From positions 1 to 8,169 of the forward strand of contig CBFGZI010000154.1 of the NCBI GenBank assembly GCA_965653225.1: 8,169 nucleotides of DNA, read 5' to 3'. The translations under genes and the position numbers were made by a program. The DNA is from JALZDI01 sp965653225. Lineage in GTDB: Bacteria; Actinomycetota; Actinomycetes; Propionibacteriales; Nocardioidaceae. Positions 6,311 through 8,169 of the stretch are shown piece after piece (within the stretch, counting starts at the first letter, position 1; every line of letters starts with the position of its first letter). Under the pieces are notes generated by a model. The model saw nothing but the letters and a program-made list of their open reading frames with translations. It was not told the origin of the DNA and did no database searches.

Positions 6311-7144
6311 CTAGGTGGCCGGGTCGCGCTGGTAGGTCGCCGGCGGCGTACCCACCACCTGGGCGAACACCCGGGTCAGGTGCGCCTGGTCGCTGAAGCC
6401 GAGCTCGTCGGCGAGCGCCGCCCAGTCGGTGGCCCGCCCCGAGTGCGCCGCGGCCGCCGCGTCGAGGATGCGGAACCGCTGGATGACCCACTTGGGTCCG
6501 ATGCCGACGTACTCGGTGAACAGCCGCTGCAGGCTGCGCAGGCTGACGCCCGCGTGTCGCGCCAACTGCTCGGCCCGCACGATGTCGGTGTGCTGTTCGG
6601 CGTGCGTGACCAGGGCGGTGACCTCGCGTCCGACCGGGTCGGGCGCGGGACCGGTGGACAGCAGGTAGCGCTCCAGAGCGCGGACCATGGTGGTCGCCGC
6701 GTCGGTGCCGAGGATGTCTGCGGCGGCGGGCCGGTCGTCGACGCCGAGGACGTCGAGCCCGGGGCGCACGGTGTCGGAGACCGAGCCGACACTGTGCTTG
6801 AGCAGCGGGCGGAACCCGCCGGCGTGGAACGCCGCACCCAGGACGTGCCCGGTGCCGGTCAGGGTCCGGAAGAACGGGCTGCGGGTGACTCCGTGCACCA
6901 GCAGCCGGCCCTGCTCGGCGGCGACGTGCACCCGCGGCTGCGGGACGACCTGCTGCTCGAACGGCTCCGGCACGTGCCAGCGCACCAGCCAGTAGTAGTC
7001 GACGAACTCGGCCAGCTCCGGGCGCGGTGGCAGCCGTTTCACGTCGAACGCCCGCTCGCCCGCCTTCGGGCGGAGGATCGCCTCGGGATGGCCGCGCGGC
7101 GCGGACGGCTCGAGCGACTCGGGCCGCGGTGGCGATGTGGCCAT
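6311..7144 (-). CDS. AraC family transcriptional regulator (DUF6597-type N-terminal domain)
   Basis: A 277-aa DNA-binding regulator. After a Pro-rich, disordered start (1-25) comes a sensor-like domain: FDVKRLPPRPELAEFVDYYW (33-52) through VLGAAFHAGGFRPLL (101-115). This is the pattern of the N-terminal DUF6597 domain common in actinobacterial AraC proteins; the ligand is unknown. The C-terminal AraC DNA-binding domain has two helix-turn-helix units: AEQLARHAGVSLRSLQRLF (191-209), then DWAALADELGFSDQAHLTRVF (240-260), with the usual GTPPATYQRD end (265-274). The ATG at 7144-7142 lacks a Shine-Dalgarno sequence but has a -10-like TACGCT 7 nt upstream, so a leaderless message is likely. It is divergent from the DUF3224 gene with only 66 bases between the starts, the usual layout for a regulator controlling itself and its neighbour. 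No clear terminator separates it from the convergent hydrolase gene. Confidence 0.92.
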   Translation of the reverse strand: MATSPPRPESLEPSAPRGHPEAILRPKAGERAFDVKRLPPRPELAEFVDYYWLVRWHVPEPFEQQVVPQPRVHVAAEQGRLLVHGVTRSPFFRTLTGTGHVLGAAFHAGGFRPLLKHSVGSVSDTVRPGLDVLGVDDRPAAADILGTDAATTMVRALERYLLSTGPAPDPVGREVTALVTHAEQHTDIVRAEQLARHAGVSLRSLQRLFTEYVGIGPKWVIQRFRILDAAAAAHSGRATDWAALADELGFSDQAHLTRVFAQVVGTPPATYQRDPAT

Positions 7145-7151
7145 GGCCCGA

Positions 7152-7157
7152 AGCGTA
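7152..7157 (-). promoter_or_regulatory. -10 element TACGCT for a leaderless AraC gene
   Basis: On the minus strand TACGCT fits the TANNNT pattern of actinobacterial housekeeping promoters. It is followed by exactly 7 nt and the ATG, so transcription would begin at or next to the start codon. No good -35 is visible. Confidence 0.5.
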
Positions 7158-7197
7158 GCCGTCGCGTTTGTTCAAGACCCGGCCCGCGATGCGGCCA

Positions 7198-7203
7198 TAG
7201 CGT
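7198..7203 (+). promoter_or_regulatory. -10 element TAGCGT for a leaderless DUF3224 gene
   Basis: TAGCGT, then 7 nt (CACGCCC), then ATG 7211. There is no Shine-Dalgarno sequence, so the transcript should start at the A of the ATG. A -35-like TTGTTC (7168-7173) is too far away (24 nt) to be a normal partner. Confidence 0.5.
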
Positions 7204-7210
7204 CACGCCC

Positions 7211-7651
7211 ATGACGTACACACACAAGGCAACCGGCACCTTCGACGTGGCCTCCTGGTCAGAGGCCCTCGTCACCGACATCGACGGCGAGGGCATCAAG
7301 GCCGGCGATGCCTACTACCCGAGCCGCGGGCTCACCCGCGCCGAGGTCAGCTACACCTACCGCGGCGACATCGAGGGCACCGGGACGGTGGCCTACCTCA
7401 TCGCCTACAAGGCAGACGCCGCCCCGGTGCTCGCGCTCGAGCGGTTCGAGGGCTCCATCGGCGGGCACGAGGGCACGTGCGTGTTCCGGCACGTCGGCAG
7501 CCAGGACCAGGGTTCGGTCACCAGCCACGTCGAGGTGGTGCCCGGCATGGGCACGGGCGGCCTGGAGCATCTGCGCGGTGAGGCCGACCTGTCCATCAGC
7601 GGGCCGAGCGAGAACGGGTACGACCTGGTGCTGGCCTACGACATCGGCTGA
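7211..7651 (+). CDS. DUF3224 domain-containing protein
   Basis: A 146-aa cytosolic protein with no signal or membrane segment, beta-strand-rich throughout. The pattern of a short N-terminal strand (MTYTHKATGTFDVASW), a central GTGTVAYLIAYK (56-67), LERFEGSIGGHEGTCVFRHVG (76-96) and a C-terminal GLEHLRGEADLSISG (117-131) is that of DUF3224, a family thought to adopt an allene-oxide-cyclase-like beta-barrel. No biochemical function is established, and I see no conserved catalytic set. Length is normal for the family. The frame is open far upstream across the AraC gene, but the ATG at 7211 fits the family start and the -10 box placed 7 nt before it. It is divergent from the AraC gene and probably under its control. 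The VOC protein 2 gene follows 57 bases later in the same direction, but with its own predicted promoter. Confidence 0.88.
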   Translation: MTYTHKATGTFDVASWSEALVTDIDGEGIKAGDAYYPSRGLTRAEVSYTYRGDIEGTGTVAYLIAYKADAAPVLALERFEGSIGGHEGTCVFRHVGSQDQGSVTSHVEVVPGMGTGGLEHLRGEADLSISGPSENGYDLVLAYDIG

Positions 7652-7671
7652 CCCGTTCAGGACCGGCGTCA

Positions 7672-7694
7672 GGGCGCCGTGACGGTGAGCGCCC
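7672..7694. promoter_or_regulatory. Inverted repeat GGGCGC-N11-GCGCCC over the expected -35 region of VOC protein 2 gene
   Basis: Half-sites at 7672-7677 and 7689-7694 are perfect. The dyad ends one base before the -10 hexamer at 7696-7701 and covers the place of the -35. It could be an operator or a weak terminator hairpin after the DUF3224 gene (a smaller alternative stem, CGGCG 7664-7668/CGCCG 7675-7679, overlaps it). GC-only dyads are common here by chance. Confidence 0.25.
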
Positions 7695-7695
7695 C

Positions 7696-7701
7696 TACGA
7701 T
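7696..7701 (+). promoter_or_regulatory. -10 element TACGAT deciding the start of VOC protein 2
   Basis: TACGAT matches TANNNT, followed by 7 nt (CGCTGCC) and ATG 7709. This favours ATG 7709 over the in-frame GTG at 7679, which would lie upstream of the predicted transcript start. There is no Shine-Dalgarno sequence before either codon. Confidence 0.55.
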
Positions 7702-7708
7702 CGCTGCC

Positions 7709-8116
7709 ATGGCTGAAGCGCGCAGCACGTCCGGGAAGGGCGACGGGGTCGGCGACCTGCACCTCGCAACCGTGGTGCTGAACGTCTCTGACATGGCGCG
7801 GGCAGTCCGGTTCTGGGAGGCGGCGCTCGGCTACCGGCAGCGCGAGGCGCACCTCGACCCCGAGTTCATGATGCTCATCGACCCCGGCGGCTCAGGGCTA
7901 CCGGTGTCGCTCCAGCTCACAGACACCGATCCCAGGGAGCCGGTGCGCGTGCACCTCGACCTCTACACCGACGAGCAGCAGAGGCAGGTCGAGCGGCTGG
8001 TGGCCCTCGGTGCCAGTCGCGTCGAGGACTGGCCCTACCCTGCGGGCGCCGACTTCGTCGTGCTGCGCGACCCTGACGGCAACGAGTTCTGCGTGATCGA
8101 CCACGCCGACCTCTGA
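7709..8116 (+). CDS. VOC family protein 2 (Glyoxalase_6 type)
   Basis: A 135-aa cytosolic protein of the vicinal oxygen chelate superfamily. After a short polar lead (1-17) the first module reads LATVVLNVSDMARAVRFWEAALGYR (19-43). The second begins PVRVHLDLYTDEQQRQVERLVALGASRV (78-105) and ends LRDPDGNEFCVID (119-131), typical of the Glyoxalase_6 group. H82 and E126 sit where metal ligands are usually found, but H18 precedes rather than lies in the first strand, so I cannot assign a metal site. It differs clearly from the VOC protein at 3487: the two are not a recent duplicate. The start is ATG 7709, set by the -10 box just upstream; the GTG at 7679 would add ten residues with no domain match. 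Substrate unknown; glyoxalase activity should not be assumed. It lies 57 bases after the DUF3224 gene. Confidence 0.88.
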   Translation: MAEARSTSGKGDGVGDLHLATVVLNVSDMARAVRFWEAALGYRQREAHLDPEFMMLIDPGGSGLPVSLQLTDTDPREPVRVHLDLYTDEQQRQVERLVALGASRVEDWPYPAGADFVVLRDPDGNEFCVIDHADL

Positions 8117-8145
8117 GGCGGGGGGCATCCGAACGGGAGCCCGCC
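8117..8145. terminator. Weak hairpin directly after VOC protein 2
   Basis: GGCGGG (8117-8122) can pair with CCCGCC (8140-8145) around a 17-nt loop, starting at the base after the stop codon. There is no T-run. The remaining bases to 8169 hold no gene I can support. Confidence 0.25.
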
Positions 8146-8169
8146 GACCACGCTGACCGCGGTGTCGCA

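Noticed and set aside
6287..7210. N-terminal extension of the DUF3224 protein upstream across the AraC gene
   Set aside because: It runs antisense to a convincing AraC regulator, has no family match, and the DUF3224 domain and promoter box both point to ATG 7211.
3487..8116. Membrane protein, hydrolase, AraC, DUF3224 and VOC genes as one defence or biosynthetic system
   Set aside because: Orientation changes, separate predicted promoters and terminators, and families with no known functional link; nothing in the sequence ties them together beyond the AraC-DUF3224 pair.

Overview
This 8.2-kb window comes from a very GC-rich chromosome. Codons end almost always in G or C, start regions use GAGGAG/GGGAGGG-type ribosome sites or apparent leaderless starts, and the gene families (AraC regulator with an actinobacterial-type N-terminal domain, DUF3224, VOC proteins, IorAB-like oxidase) are common in soil Actinomycetota. 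I cannot name the genus. Nothing points to a mobile element, phage, CRISPR array, RNA gene or biosynthetic cluster; it reads as ordinary accessory/metabolic chromosome.

Layout. (1) 1-369: the 3' end of a Gly/Ser/Thr-rich low-complexity protein, plus strand. It is followed by a perfect 15-bp hairpin (386-418) shared with the convergent gene pair to its right. (2) 435-3286, minus strand: a two-gene operon with an ATGA overlap. It encodes a [2Fe-2S] subunit (174 aa, GTG start) and a molybdopterin-binding catalytic subunit (776 aa, twin-arginine signal) of an isoquinoline 1-oxidoreductase/aldehyde oxidase-type molybdenum hydroxylase. There is no FAD subunit in the window. (3) 3287-3486: a 200-bp divergent promoter region with an AT-rich island holding repeated GTAAAG/GTTTAC elements. 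(4) 3487-3903: VOC (glyoxalase-fold) protein 1. (5) 4016-4606: a four-helix membrane protein whose start codon lies in a predicted hairpin. (6) 4607-4753: four tandem 10-bp repeats that resemble the end of the preceding gene, then a strong hairpin. (7) 4754-6280: a secreted alpha/beta hydrolase of the CocE/S15 type. (8) 6311-7144, minus strand: an AraC-family regulator convergent with the hydrolase and divergent from (9) 7211-7651, a DUF3224 protein. (10) 7709-8116: VOC protein 2, of the Glyoxalase_6 type.

How the genes relate. The IorAB pair is probably one enzyme that is exported as a folded complex. The AraC regulator probably controls itself and the DUF3224 gene from the 66-bp gap between them. 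The regulator, DUF3224 and VOC 2 genes all lack a Shine-Dalgarno sequence and carry a TANNNT -10 hexamer exactly 7 nt before the ATG, which predicts three leaderless transcripts; for VOC 2 this also decides the start codon. The window shows no convincing new multi-gene system. The most interesting signals are in the control regions.
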